Assembly: GCF_008831285.2 (NCBI RefSeq)
Contig: NC_045145.1
Coordinates: 19,528,802 to 19,592,801, forward strand
From: Nymphaea colorata
Lineage: Eukaryota; Streptophyta; Magnoliopsida; Nymphaeales; Nymphaeaceae
Length of the DNA: 64,000 nt
Direction: 5' to 3'
Part shown: piece by piece, positions 12,439 through 24,725 of the stretch
Layout of the letters: each line of letters starts with the position of its first letter
Position numbering within the stretch: position 1 is the stretch's first letter
The notes under the pieces: model-generated
What the model saw: the letters and a program-made list of their open reading frames with translations, nothing else
Database searches by the model: none
What the model was told of the DNA's origin: nothing
Made by a program: the position numbers and the translations under genes

Positions 12439-14296
12439 ATCATGGAGCAAAGGAAAACTTAGTTCAAAGTTCAAACCCACTCGTGTCATTTGATGTTTGG
12501 TGAAAATGAACATTGGGCCTTTTAGAGTTAGATTCTATTGATCACTCCTTGACTTCCCGACTGCCTTCTTTTTCGTCTCTTTTCAGCTCTCTCTTTCTCT
12601 CTCTCTCTTTTCTATGACAAAATTGTAAATTAGGGAAAACCCATGAAAATTACTAGAAGCCATCCAATCAAATAGGTCAGATCATTCACATATTGCCAAC
12701 TTAAAAAAGTAAGTTTCTTCAATTTGAAGACTCATGCAAGTTCTCATCTTCTGCAGGTAGTACATTCAGGAAGTGAATTTCTTTTATACCTGTCCTGTAA
12801 AACAGGAGGTATGCATGTACCCGCACATCAATGAAAGTTCTGTCTACTCAGCTGCGGGACTGAACATCTTATCAAGAAATCTATCTAGGTCCAAACAGTT
12901 TTGAAGGAAAAGGCTTTCACATGCAGGCAAGGAGAGTACTGCTAACTTTTGCATATCATCTGCTGCAGTCAAATGCCATCCAGCTAGAATGTCTTTCAGA
13001 TTACTGATCTTAAAACTGATAACAAACGATTTGGATTCAGATAGTGGATATACATGAAAAATCAGATTCAGATTGAGTTCAGTACAGCCAAAAAATCGAA
13101 GCCCTAAAACCACTATTAATGACATCCCCGAGTACCAAATTAAAGAAGCCAATTATAGTCTAGTGGATACAGGGGAGCAACTTATCGACTAACAAACAGA
13201 TCACTAAGCAAGATGACTGCAGCTTAAATCACCCAAAGAGCAAGGTTTCAAATGGGACGGCATAGTTTTTTTGGTTTTTTTTTTAGGTCTAGCCTTATCA
13301 AAATATTCATGTATCCAATAATTCAAATCTGAACCTTTAATCTCTACCAAGAACTTTGGTTCAATTTCTGTAGGGTAAGCGCTCATGTGTTGATTCCCAT
13401 TCAAACAAGTATTTGGCAAAAGCAAGGGCTCCAGCAAGGCATCCACCCACTTTGTAGGGTCTCATCTACACGCATCATGCATAAACTCTTGCCTTTTTTA
13501 TGCTTTTTCGTGCCCATTGTAAAGTATCTGAGAAGCTTATATTGGAGATGAAGCAATGGAGTCTAGTACGTACATTTTACTACTCTTAGAGAAAAACTGG
13601 TGCTTGGTGTTTCCCCTTTAGATCTGCATGCTCATGGATCTATCGATGTTAATAACAAACAAAAAAAAGAAATACCTACAAACTTCTCACCTCTCTGGGA
13701 AGGTTATATATATATATGTTTATATATGTATGGCTCTAAGCAGAGTATTCTCTTGCATTAAATGGCTTGTATTCTTTGTGTCCCATTGTCTATGACTAGT
13801 CAGGAAAAAGCTACCGAAAACGACTGGATCAGCATGTTCTGAGAGATGGCACCGACCACCATTCTTCTCTGTGAGCTAAGAGCTACTTTTCTGATTCATC
13901 CCTGAATTATAGTCGATTGACAAATTTATTCATGCCTTATTATGGTTGACAATTTCTTTGCTGACATTTGCAAGGCTAAGGTAACTTCTTGCTTCTGCTG
14001 TTTTAACTGCGGTCAGTAGTTTACGATAGGATGCATGTAGCCGATGAGGAGCGATTTATACGCCAAAATAATTAAGACAGCAATTTTTCATATTCTTTAA
14101 ACCATCAACATCCATGCAGTTAGAATTCTTCAAAAACTTGAAAAAGTTAATTTCTTGGTTCATGTCCACATACTTTGTATAGGATCAACTGTGCTCCCTG
14201 ACCATACCTTTCCAAAGAAATCCTGAGAAAAGCCAAATTAAGTACACATCTAGAGAAAAAGTAAAAGTTGGAGGCAGGGCATTTAGTTCGGAAAAG

Positions 14297-14321
14297 AAGA
14301 GAGAGAGAGAGAGAGAGAGAA
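14297..14321. repeat. (GA)n microsatellite
   Basis: A short GA tract in spacer DNA. It is the source of a spurious Leu/Ser-repeat ORF on the minus strand. Confidence 0.9.
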
Positions 14322-15579
14322 AGAGCATCTTTCAAGAACATCGTTTTTCAGAGAGTTCTTTCTGTGGTGATCCCTACAATGTGACCCATTTTTCAAGTCC
14401 GTTCTTTCCTTTTGAAGCCTTTCAATGCCTCCACTTTTCTTCAACCAAGACGACTATTCATCTTAGGATTGTGAGTAGATTGGTGAAGTATTTAAAAGAA
14501 ACTGTTAAATTAGGTGGAACCAAAGACCTATCCTTGATTAAACGATGCTGACATTAAACTAAAGAGGAAAAATATTTCCAAATACCTAACTATGCGCATA
14601 GTATTTCGATATTAAAAAACCTAAAGATCAGCAAAGAATTTTTTTGTTTTGCATTCAATTATTCTACGATTACTGAAAGTTCTATTGTTTTCAGCCTTTA
14701 GAATTCTTTTTTCTTTTTTAAGCAATTGACATGATCACTGCTTCCATGCAGTTAATTCTATTGGCAAATTCTTTCGAAGACAGGATTTATCATATCCTAC
14801 TTGCTAAAATGTGATCTGGGTAGCAGGTAGACTAATGGATGGATGCATGAACTTGAACGTGAAGAGGAAAAAAGGATAGGATGAATCTGAAAAAAGGGGA
14901 ACACATGATACATTTTAGAGAAAGTAACTAATAAGGCGAGGATTAATACGAAAAAATTCTTTTACAAGATCAAAGCAAGCATTTTCCTTTTGCTCCTCTC
15001 CCAAACCCCTTCCCCAGTTTATAAACAGTAGATATTTTGTCCATATGAGAAGTACAAATTGGCTTGGAGAAAGAAGCAGGGAGGTGGCAGCAGCATCATC
15101 AATCTTCATTCTACTGCCAATGCCAATGCCATGGCATTACGTCCTCCATCACCCATCCATGGACGATGCTCGATAATCGACAGTACAGATTCCTTCTCTC
15201 TCCATGACAACATCAATAATCCATCATCATCATTGTACATAATAACGTACAAGCCGCCATCATCATCATCTCATCATCATTGTGTTTATCGTATATGAGA
15301 TGAGATGGTAATTGGTCTGGAGGCTGTTTGATCTCGCGGCATATCACAGTCAAAGGGCGCAGGCAGGGAGTTAGCTTCCAGACAGCAGGTGAGAGGAAGC
15401 ACGGTGAGCCGCTTTTGCATGTGAAAGGCGTCGTGCCGACCACTGGCTGCTGCCAACACACTACTCCTAGTCTTCTCCTCATTCATCCCCCCACTGTTCC
15501 TCTATCTCTCTTTTTCCTCTCCTCCCCTTTTATCTTCTCCCCTGCTTGTCACCACCCACGTCTCGTCGTTTCTGCCGTT

Positions 15580-15587
15580 TATATAAA
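15580..15587 (+). promoter_or_regulatory. TATA box of the ABCG21-like gene
   Basis: TATATAAA stands 124 bases before the start codon, in a CT-rich leader context typical of plant core promoters. A transcription start some 30 bases downstream, near 15615, would give a 5' leader of about 95 bases. The start itself is inferred. Confidence 0.6.
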
Positions 15588-15710
15588 GATCTCAACACTC
15601 CCTCATGGCCTGCCCTTCTTAACACCGGTCTCCACCAGCTTTTCTTTGTACCTTTTCTTCATCAGAACCTCCTTTCCTTCTCCAGGGAAAAGAGTAGATC
15701 TCCTGAGATA

Positions 15711-18415
15711 ATGATGGCCCCTGAGGGTCGGTCAGAGCAAGAAGAGCACGGCTCTGGGGTTCTTCTTCTTCCTCCTTCTCCTTCTGCTGCTGCTACTGCT
15801 GATAGGCCAGAAGGTGTTTGTAGCACCGGCGACGAGTCTGGTCATTACAATCCACATCCGTCGTCCATAGATGGCATGGATTCAACCATTACACCTCCTG
15901 CTGCCACCGCTGCTCGCGTCCAACCTCGACCAGACCCCCAGCAGCAGCAACCACCGGCACCATTGTCTGTTAACGGTGGCCGTTCTTTGGTTTTCTGTCA
16001 GCCCCTGCATCCTATAACACTGAAGGTTCAGTTCGTCCTTTCATTTTTTTCGCTCGACATTACTTTATCCGTCTTCTTTGTTTATTGGCACAACGGCTCA
16101 CGTCTTTCTGTTGATTGCAGTTTGAGGACGTGGGGTACAAGCTGAAGGTGAGTTCGGGCAATGGCTGTTCATGCTTCCCTGGTAATTACACCAAGGTGCA
16201 GAAGACCATACTCGAAGGAATGAGCGGGATGGTGAGGCCAGGGGAGGTCATGGCCATGTTGGGGCCCTCGGGAAGTGGGAAGACCACTCTTCTCACCGCC
16301 TTGGCGGGCAGGCTTCAACAGCAGGAGCAGGGGAAGGTCACTGGGTGTATCACCTACAATGGGCAGTCATTCTCTGGCTCTGTCAAGAGAATGACGGGCT
16401 ACGTCAGCCAGGACGACGTGCTCTACCCTCATCTCACTGTCTCGGAGACATTGGTCTTCTCTGCCCTGCTCAGGCTCCCCAATTCGCTGAGCAGAGAGGT
16501 GAGGATGGAGCAGGCAGAGACGGTCCTCCAAGAGCTCGGCCTCACCAAGTGCAGGAACAGCATTATTGGGGGACCCCTGCTGAGGGGAGTCTCCGGTGGG
16601 GAGCGGAAGAGGGTCAGCATCGGGCAGGAGATGCTCATTAATCCAAGCCTTCTGCTGCTGGACGAGCCTACCTCCGGCATGGACTCCACAACAGCACAGA
16701 GGATCATGTCTACTCTGCAACGCCTAGCAAGAGGAGGAAGGACAGTGGTTACCACCATTCACCAACCGTCCAGCAAATTGTACCACATGTTTGACAGGAT
16801 TCTGCTCCTGTGTGAAGGCTGCTGCATATATAGCGGCAACACCTCGGAAGCCATGGACTATTTCTCTTTTCTTGGATTTGCTCCATCGGTTGTCATGAAT
16901 CCTGCTGACTTCTTGCTTGATCTTGCAAATGGTAATCTGATATTCTCTGTCATTACATCACTATCACCCTCTGCGTCTCTCTCTCTTTTTAGGATCAGCA
17001 AGATGGCCTTCTTCTTTTTCCCCTCCAATAATCCATATCGAATTTGCAGGTGTTCTGCCGGATATGAACATGACTGCAGCAGGCTTGAGTGCCATGGAAC
17101 ACCTTGATCACAACGCTGGTTCTGCCATTAAGCAATTACTCATCTCATCATATAAAAAGAATCTTGCACCTGCCCTGAGGGATGACCTTCATAACAGCTA
17201 CGTCTGCGACCAACATCTCTCTTCTGCTACTACCGTCAATAAGCAAAGTAAGTGTGTACAGTAAAGTCATCAGCTGTGCTTAAATGACATTAAACGTTTT
17301 TTTTTGTCAGCTGCTTACGGTATAAACTGCAAACGTGATACATGTTGCGCCAATGTTATTATGTAAATAAGTGGCAATCACAATGAGATGAAATAACCGA
17401 CTGAACCCGAAGCAGGTCTTAGGGGCGGCTGGAGCACAAGCTGGTGGGAGCAGTTCAGTGTGCTGCTGACAAGGAGCATGAAGGAAAGGAGGCATGAATC
17501 CTTCAGTGGCCTGAGGATTTTCCAGGTGCTGTCCGTCTCAGTTCTCTGCGGCCTCATGTGGTGGCATTCCAAAGTTTCCAACGTTCAAGATCAGGTACTT
17601 TTGTCCCTTGTAATTTATTATTATTTGTTCCTGCCACTGGATGTGATCACATCAACAATGACCTCTTTCTGTGTATTAAATGTAAGTATTAAAGTTAGTC
17701 CCCTAAAGTGAGTCCCCTTCTTGGGGAGGTTTCAATTTCTCAGGTGGGCCTTCTCTTCTTCTTCTCCATCTTCTGGGGTTTCTTCCCAATGTTCAACGCC
17801 GTCTTCACCTTCCCTCAAGAGAGGCCCATGCTGGTGAAAGAGCGCCATTCCAGAATGTACCGTCTCTCTGCCTACTTTCTAGCTAGAACCGTCGGCGACC
17901 TCCCCATGGAACTGGTCCTTCCATCGCTGTTCGTGACCATAACCTACTGGATGGGAGGACTCAGGCCTACTGTGCCGGCCTTCTTGCTCACCCTCCTGGT
18001 CATGCTCTATAATGTCTTGGTCTCTCAAGGCGTGGGCCTAGCTCTTGGTGCTGTACTCATGGACACCAAGCAGGGCGCGACCTTGGCTTCGGTATTGATG
18101 ATGGCCTTTCTTCTAGCTGGTGGCTACTACGTTCAGCATGTGCCTCCCTTCGTCTCTTGGCTCAAGTACTTCTCCTACAGCTACTACTGCTACAAACTGC
18201 TGCTTGGTGTTCAATACTCCGAAGACGACACCTACCTCTGTGGTTGGTCGCCATCAAAAGGGAGCATTCTCTGCAGAGTTGCAGACTACCCGGCTGTTAA
18301 GCATATGGGGCTCGACCACAAGGGGCTGGACGTGGCTGCTTTGACTGCAATGCTTCTTGGCTACAGGCTCATTGCTTATGCTGCTCTTAGAATGGGCAGG
18401 GTCGGCCGCTGCTAA
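15711..18415 (+). CDS. ABCG21: ABC transporter G family half-transporter, ABCG21-like
   Basis: A plasma-membrane half-size ABC transporter (nucleotide-binding domain, then membrane domain) that exports an unknown substrate as a dimer. Exons are 15711-16025, 16121-16931, 17050-17247, 17416-17594 and 17744-18415, with GT-AG introns and closing phases, giving 724 residues. In the nucleotide-binding domain I see Walker A GPSGSGKT (153-160), the Q-loop QDD (202-204), the signature VSGGE (262-266), Walker B LLLLDEP (282-288) and the H-loop TTIHQPS. The last two exons carry the membrane domain with [19 protein letters not shown] and [18 protein letters not shown]. Similarity is closest to ABCG21 ([31 protein letters not shown]) rather than ABCG14 or ABCG25. 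The start is the first in-frame ATG after the TATA box. The N-terminal 100 residues are Pro/Ala/Gln-rich and poorly conserved. GMDSTT replaces the more usual GLDSTT. Confidence 0.93.
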
Positions 18416-20302
18416 CGATCTTTGCAACATTGACTTGGAAATCTTTATTTATCAAACGAAAATGGATTCATGCAAAAGAGAATCTTGTAATTTTAAGTAT
18501 ATGCGAAAGTAACGCTTGAGCGATCACGTTTAGTTGATGTTCAAAGATTGTTTTCTGTTTGTAGAGAGAAGAAGAGATGATCCCTACGTTTTTCCTTTCC
18601 TTGCTTTCTTTCTGTTGGTCACAACTTTGGTTCTTTCCCAAGTCCAGACTTTTCTGTTGCGTTTGTTTCATGCGGCCACGTGGGTATTAACGCGTAGCAC
18701 GAGGAACCAAGATGGTACCATTTTCGAAACTCTCCTAAGTGTCAGGCCCCTGAGCGTTCTGGACCGGAAAAAAGATTGGCGGCACATAGACGTTCTGGAA
18801 TTGATGAATTCCGCTCTCGACAGCTTTAAGCCACCAGATGGTTGTGCGCCAAGAGCTACGAAGTTGGCCGGAGGTCGTAGGAATTATAGGGGGAAGAGAG
18901 TGTGTGCGTGTGTGTTTGTGTGGGAGAGAGAGATCAGCTGATTTCACAACCAAACATAGCATGATTTAAATATACAAACGCTTTGTGAGATCAGCTGATA
19001 TTTCATCAGCCTTTGAAATTGCAAACGTTTCAAGTGGTTGATTAAGATCAAGTTCTTGATCCCCATAAATCTAATTGGCACATCCAAATGACCCATGTTT
19101 TTCCTATGATCCAATCTACAGATCTGGATCACATTCTTAGGTTTCTTCTTTTTTAAAGGCCCAAAGGTCCTCTTATTTCCTACACCTCCCTTATGTTGAG
19201 ATCGAGTTGCATGTATAGGGGTGTGCACACAATAAATATATATTCAAGAAAAAAGAAGTGGGGTTGGTATATTTTATAAACTTTTATACATAAATTTTAG
19301 ATTTTTAACATTTTCATAATATCCTTTTTGTCATAAAAGTCTTCTTTTTTATTGTATCAAGTGTATTTTGATCATTTCACTCTCCTATGCATGCACAGGG
19401 ATGTGCTCGTAACCAGTTCAGTTTAATATAGGCATCAACGATAATAATATTACATCTTTTTCAACTTAGGTACCGCACCTCATCTGAAAGTTACAAACAA
19501 AAAACAAACTTTGATGGTTTGATCAATTTCCAGACTGAAGTACTGTAGTAGCACAGAGATTGTGCAATTACATTGCAGGGGAACTTCAAGCTCTCTCACA
19601 TCCTTGCCCTAAAATTCATGAAAAAAGAGCGTTTGAAAGTCTACTCTTCATCACATCGCGTTTCTTTCACCGCCATTGGAAAAAAAGAAGCAACTTTCCG
19701 CCCTTCTTTTCAGTAGAAATGAATAGTTCTGTTACCAACTAACCATAAATTCCTGGCCATAAAATGTGGGGCTCGCTTTGTCTAATCTGTAGTAATTCAG
19801 ATAAGGAGATAAGAAGCCACGACTGCTAGTTCCATAGGAATTACTGTGTACTTTTCCAATACTACGCATGATCCTAAATACATGTATGAAGGAAGATTAA
19901 AGTCGTGCATGCAAGTAATGTTAATCCAATCCATGCCATGAATTCATCATCTCTGGCTTATTTACTAAGAATCAACAAAGTCTGGGTTGTATTTTTTCTT
20001 GAATTTTTTTTCAGTTTATACGACGTTCAGTTTTACGCGTTGACTCGCCAACTTAAAAGTACTTAAGAAGCCTAAAGAAGTTATTGATTGCATAATTAAT
20101 GTTTCATATTCAAAGTTCATAATAAATTGAACAAGAAAACAAACAAGAAATTAGTACACGTGAAGAGCTTATTCATTTATTTACTTGGATGAAGGTGCCA
20201 TTTCTCCTCCCTTTAACGGCTCCTTTTCCCTGGGGAGTTATCCACCTACTTACAGAGAAAAAGTGATCTCACACTGTTTTACAAAGTCGGTCGTTGACCA
20301 AT

Positions 20303-20505
20303 CAGTGGCGGAGATACAAGGGGGCTGGTGTAAGCAATATATGAGTGTTGGTGTGCGCCAATGCCCGTACCAGCCCATGAAAAATTTCAGTAGAAAGGCT
20401 CAATATCATATTGCGATGACTAAAAAATTTTATAAGGTCCCTACACCAATCGAGGGCTTATGATTCAAGTGCCTCTAAGCTAAAAAATCCTGGCTCCGTC
20501 AGAAG
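20303..20505. mobile_element. hAT-like MITE, 203 bp
   Basis: The left end reads CAGTGGCGGAGATACAAGG; the right end, read inward on the minus strand, is CTTCTGACGGAGCCAGGATT. Both share a GGCGGAG/GACGGAG core. The flanks TGACCAAT (20295-20302) and TGACCAAC (20506-20513) agree at seven of eight positions, fitting the 8-bp target duplication of hAT elements. It has no coding capacity. The superfamily call rests on the terminal pattern and duplication length. Confidence 0.65.
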
Positions 20506-21404
20506 TGACCAACGAAAGATTTTTTGTCTATCTCTAATAAACTATATCCGTAAGAAACATGTATATTAAAATAAAGGTGTAATTCATGTACCATCCTATG
20601 AAATTAGATCCAGGCAACACGGTTTTGACGATTGATTTTTTGGTTTAATGTACTGCTTTCTGCATGATTAAGTTGCACCTCGAAGGTATGACTTCCGCGT
20701 AGAAGATGGCAGGAATAAAAAAAAATTCCATCAATAATACAATGCTCAAGCGTACAACACCATAAAATAGAGAGAATTATTAGAGCAAGTCTCTTCTCAT
20801 ACACGTTTCCTTTCATGCGTAAGGTTAATTAATTTTAGAGTACATTTTCGACCAAGGAATCGAATGCGGCTGGCTGGATATCTGTAACATCAAAGACGGT
20901 TCAGTCAAACACGTATACGTTTTAAATTTTCTTGAATGTGTTAAACGATCGCACGTAATTTTTTTAATCTGACAATTGGAAGAAAATGGCTTGTATTGCC
21001 CCAGCTTCCTTTGCATGAAAAATTAAATTGATAGATGATATCTCACCAAATTCATATCATAGTCTATACTCGGCAGATTGGCTCTAGGTCATTGGGGCCT
21101 ATTGAGGACCCAGCTCAACAACTAACTTTGATTAGCAAAAGGGGTGATTCTTCTTGCCTTTTGGATTGACAAGTATTATATTTATTAATAGAGTAGCACC
21201 CACGAAAATCAAATCGATAACGTTTTACATGAACTATTTTTTCATAAATTTTTTCATCCCTTCTACGCTCCCTTTTTGGTTTTTTCTCTTTAAAGAATGA
21301 ACAAAAATTGACCAAAGAGCCAGAGGAGACCTCCTTGTTCATTATTTGGTTGTGTTGAAGAGGAAAAAGCAAGACTTTTGAAGGTGTTACAGAAAGAGAC
21401 AAAG

Positions 21405-21540
21405 CATGGCAGAGATACACGGGATCTGGTGTCGGCCACTGCCCACATCAGCACACGAAAAATTAATTCCATTCAAAGTACTTGATATCACAACTCAAAA
21501 ATTACATGCGATACTCACATCAAACCTGCATGAGAGCCCC
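21405..21540. mobile_element. Decayed copy of the 20303 MITE family
   Basis: GCATGGCAGAGATACACGGG followed by CTGGTGT and then CACGAAAAATT parallels the order of words in the 203-bp element at 20303. The right end cannot be found, so the copy seems truncated. The limits are approximate. Confidence 0.45.
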
Positions 21541-22005
21541 CAATCAAAAAAGCATCGCCATTATTCTCTAACCTTTGATATGTAGCCTACGTTACTACAA
21601 AGTAGTAACTTTTTCATTATTTAATAAAATTTCTATAACTAATATTATATACTTTGATATGTAGCCTTGACCAATGGAACCTTCCGAGTGCCTATGCCCG
21701 TCAAGATTCTATCGCTACAGCCGCCCTAAGCCTCTGCGCTTCACGTTTAATCACGGGTTCATAAAGATGTTGGATGCCTTAGGATCAGATTCTGATGTAA
21801 ATTTTCAAAAGTTGGATTCACGTATAGGTTTTACTTTATTCATATTTAAATGCGAATTCAGATCCTAATATGATATATAATGAATGGTACATCTTAGTTG
21901 AATTCGATCTATTGGCGTTCCTAAACATCTCTATTCACTGTTCATTATTGTCCCAATGGCCTGCAACATTTATTTTGTTGTTGGTGATGTAAATGAGTTG
22001 GTATA

Positions 22006-22117
22006 GAACCAGGTAAGCTGTACTCATATCCAGTAAGGCAAAATTGATGGGAATTGTAATGGTCCGGTATCTGAATCTGAACCAGGTAAGCTGTACTCAT
22101 ATCCAGTAAGGCAAAAT
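22006..22117. repeat. Direct repeat, 39-bp unit, period 73
   Basis: The unit at 22006-22044 (GAACCAGGTAAGCTGTACTC onward) recurs unchanged at 22079-22117. The 34 bases between the copies are unrelated. Confidence 0.9.
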
Positions 22118-23145
22118 AGAATCAAGATGTTTGATCCTCTTGAAATCTGAGAGCACGGGTAAATTCCTTTTTACCGGATTAATTAATTTTCCTTGCCACC
22201 CTTTTTACTTTAAAAAGGGACAAAAAAAATTTTGACACGATGATATGAGAATAAGGTACTTAGTGACGAGTGATTTTATTTTTCTTGAACGATTTTATTC
22301 CTATAGACTTCAACAACAGTGAGCAAGCTTTGCCCCAATCCAGCATAATATTGGTTTGTGCTCTAAGATAAAAGATTTTGCTTTCAGAAAAAAATGATCT
22401 CTTCAAGATATGCATCCTGGATTGCCATGAAATGTTGGGCTAAGAAATTGAGTGGCCCCATTCAGGACATTCAATTCGCATTCCTTTCTTTATGGTTCGC
22501 TTTCCAAAGTAGAGTTTAATGCACAAGACTTCTTTTTTCCCCTCATTGGTTGAAGTACTGAAAACACTTTGTTTTGCTCTAGGGAAAAGCTTTGGGAAAA
22601 AGTTTTCAAGGGTTTAGCATAGTTAGTTGGGTACAGGTACTTAGAACATGTCTCTTCGTACGTCCTTCCGGCCATATGGAGTGGTCCGTGACATCCACCA
22701 TAGGCATCGATACAGCTCTGTACCCAGGAGACATGGAAAAATGAAAGGTTTCGGCTCTTGTTTCCAGTGGGTTATATTCCTCTCGCAAACTAACCATAGT
22801 AAACATGTACTTTTTAAATCCATAAGCTTCATGTTCCCAACAAGCTTTGATTCTTTGGAACTATGATGAGATGGGTAGTGGGGAATGTTGTTCCTTTTCT
22901 TATTATCATTGATGTGAACAACTCTAAATTGATATTTTTTTATAGCTTCGCACCTGGTGCAGGCTTGGAGAACTGGTAGAGCGAGAGAGCACCAACCCAG
23001 ATCCGACAATTGAAGATGGTGCAATGAAAAAAGTTTGGGGTTTGAGGTTTGAACCCAATGCCCATTGTCACATTTTCATACATTATTTTTTTAGGATGAA
23101 GCGGTGGTAACACAATAGGGTGTACACCATACCTCCACTCAAGCC

Positions 23146-23317
23146 CAGAGCCACATGGTGATTGGTGTGGGCAGTTGCCCACACTAATCTCTTAAAATTT
23201 CTTTATTTTTAAATGAGAATCTTAAATAGTTATCTTTATATATATATAAGTGTTCTATCAGATTTGAGTATTTTTAAACAAGTGCTCCTCGAGCTAGTTC
23301 TTCTGGGTACGCCATTG
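23146..23317. mobile_element. hAT-like MITE, 172 bp
   Basis: It is flanked by a perfect 8-bp duplication, CTCAAGCC, at 23138-23145 and 23318-23325. The left end is CAGAGCCACATGG, and the right end read inward is CAATGGCGTACCC. The terminal repeats are weak, but they match the CAGTGGCG-type ends of the other MITEs here. The interior is AT-rich and noncoding. Confidence 0.6.
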
Positions 23318-24540
23318 CTCAAGCCCTAATGCAAAGTAGAACCTAAAATGCATAAGAATAGGGCCTTGAAGGGTTTAAATGCAGTTTTTATTCTCCATAG
23401 ATCACAGATCTGAAGGGATTTGAAGTCCAGGATAGTTGAAACCCACAGTTTTACCAAAATGCTTATTTCAGCATTCACCGGTAACAGTGGATCTAAATTC
23501 ATGATGAACTTGGATCCCAAATCCATGATGTAATCAAATCCATGATGCAATGTAAAAAAAAATGAGTTTTAAGATCTGATTGGACTATTGGAAGGGAGGC
23601 AGAGACTTCAAATCTGCAGATCTGATGAGATCACCAAGGTTCTGATGTTGGCAGTAATCAAACATGACTTTTAGGCAATGTTACTGTGGAAAAAAGTCTG
23701 AGTCCAACTTTTAATGGTACGAACAGGAGAAAATTTCTTTGATGTATGCATCAAACGGAGCATTAAGTTCACGTTTACGAGAAAACAGCCAACAATAAAA
23801 AAAAAAAAAAGTAAGAATTTTTGTCCTGGTTTGACAAAACAACGTATGGCTCCTCTCAACCTTTTTTTCTGCAAAACTCTCTGACCGTTCTAACATTTCC
23901 CCGCGGGACGGAATAAAATAAAGATGCCCCAGTCACTTTCGGCCACGAATTTCGGCGACCTTAAAACAAAAAAAAATGGGGGGAAAAGAACTTTCATAAT
24001 AGCCGTCGTGCCCAGGAATACTTTGACAACAAAAGTTTCTGCCGAATAATGCTCGAGTCTGTATCAGTTCAGTTTGGAAAGCACCTGCTCTTTGTGAAAT
24101 TAAAAAACTTTAAAAGTCAAGGATAGGTTTTTTAATCTAAACAATATGCAACAAATTAATGCAATCTGAGTTTTTTTTTTTTTGCTAACCGGATACGAAT
24201 TTGACAAATCATCGCATTTTCTCATGTCCAAGAACGGATCCATAAGATTTGAAATTACTTTGAAACTAGTTGTGCTTCTGTTCGTTCCAAGAGAAATGTG
24301 AAATACTTTTAAAGTTGATAGCCTTGAATGGCGTCTCTTCCTTCCTTTCATTTTGTTTAAGATTGAGTTTGATAGCTTTGGATCTTAAATTCGAGACTAT
24401 GTTTTGAGAAATCTTTAGTTCATCAACATGGATTCTAAATTCATGATATATGTTAAAAACCATGAATTTAAGGTCAGATGGAGAAGTAGTCTGATCTTAA
24501 ATCCATAGATCTCATAACACTATGGATCTCAGAACTGCAG

Positions 24541-24725
24541 CAAAGCAAACAGAACCTAAGACTCCAGGTCCAGGGTTCCATGAGGGCCTAAGTGCAGGGA
24601 TAAGGTGCTTCCAACCTAGTGTTGCACCCCATACTATACGGCTCAGGGAAATAGTACCTGCAGGAATTGAACCAAAGATGCATAGTTTCACCGACACAAT
24701 GCGACCAACTATGCTATGCCTCCTA
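24541..24725 (-). mobile_element. tRNA-derived SINE-like element, copy 2
   Basis: On the minus strand, an A-box-like TAGCATAGTTGGTCGCA and a B-box-like GGTTCAATTCC are followed by CCTGCAGGTACTATTTCCC, the segment shared with copy 1 at 7066-7265. Spacing between the boxes is near tRNA-like, but no acceptor stem is seen. The ends are approximate and I find no clear target duplication. Confidence 0.5.

Larger units (their letters stand above)
3992..15579. other. Long spacer between PEPC and the ABC transporter
   Basis: About 11.6 kb without a recognisable gene. It holds short direct repeats (5018-5092, 9881-9972), two tRNA-like SINE candidates (7066-7265, 8897-9075), GA tracts (12399-12436, 14297-14321) and two weak ORFs (11292-11555 plus, 11800-12267 minus), listed separately. 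Around 4240-4320 and 7283-7370 there are faint tRNA-like A-box strings that are too decayed to call. Close to 15225-15290, ATC triplet runs lie upstream of the transporter promoter. The remainder is AT-rich sequence in which I see nothing. Confidence 0.7.

Noticed and set aside
15546-15710. N-terminal extension of the ABCG21-like protein
   Set aside because: The frame is open upstream but begins at a TTG and would cross the TATA box. The ATG at 15711 is the first in frame.
16367-16758. Minus-strand ORFs within the ABC transporter
   Set aside because: They are shadows of the GC-rich nucleotide-binding exon, with no family resemblance.
18537-18941. 134-residue ORF downstream of the ABC transporter with one hydrophobic stretch
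   Set aside because: The C-terminal part runs into a GT/GA simple repeat and nothing resembles a known family. It probably overlaps the 3' UTR by chance.
22960-23065. tRNA-like GGTTTGAACCC with an upstream TGGTAGAGC
   Set aside because: The boxes are about 70 bases apart with no foldable arms between, so neither a tRNA nor a clear SINE.
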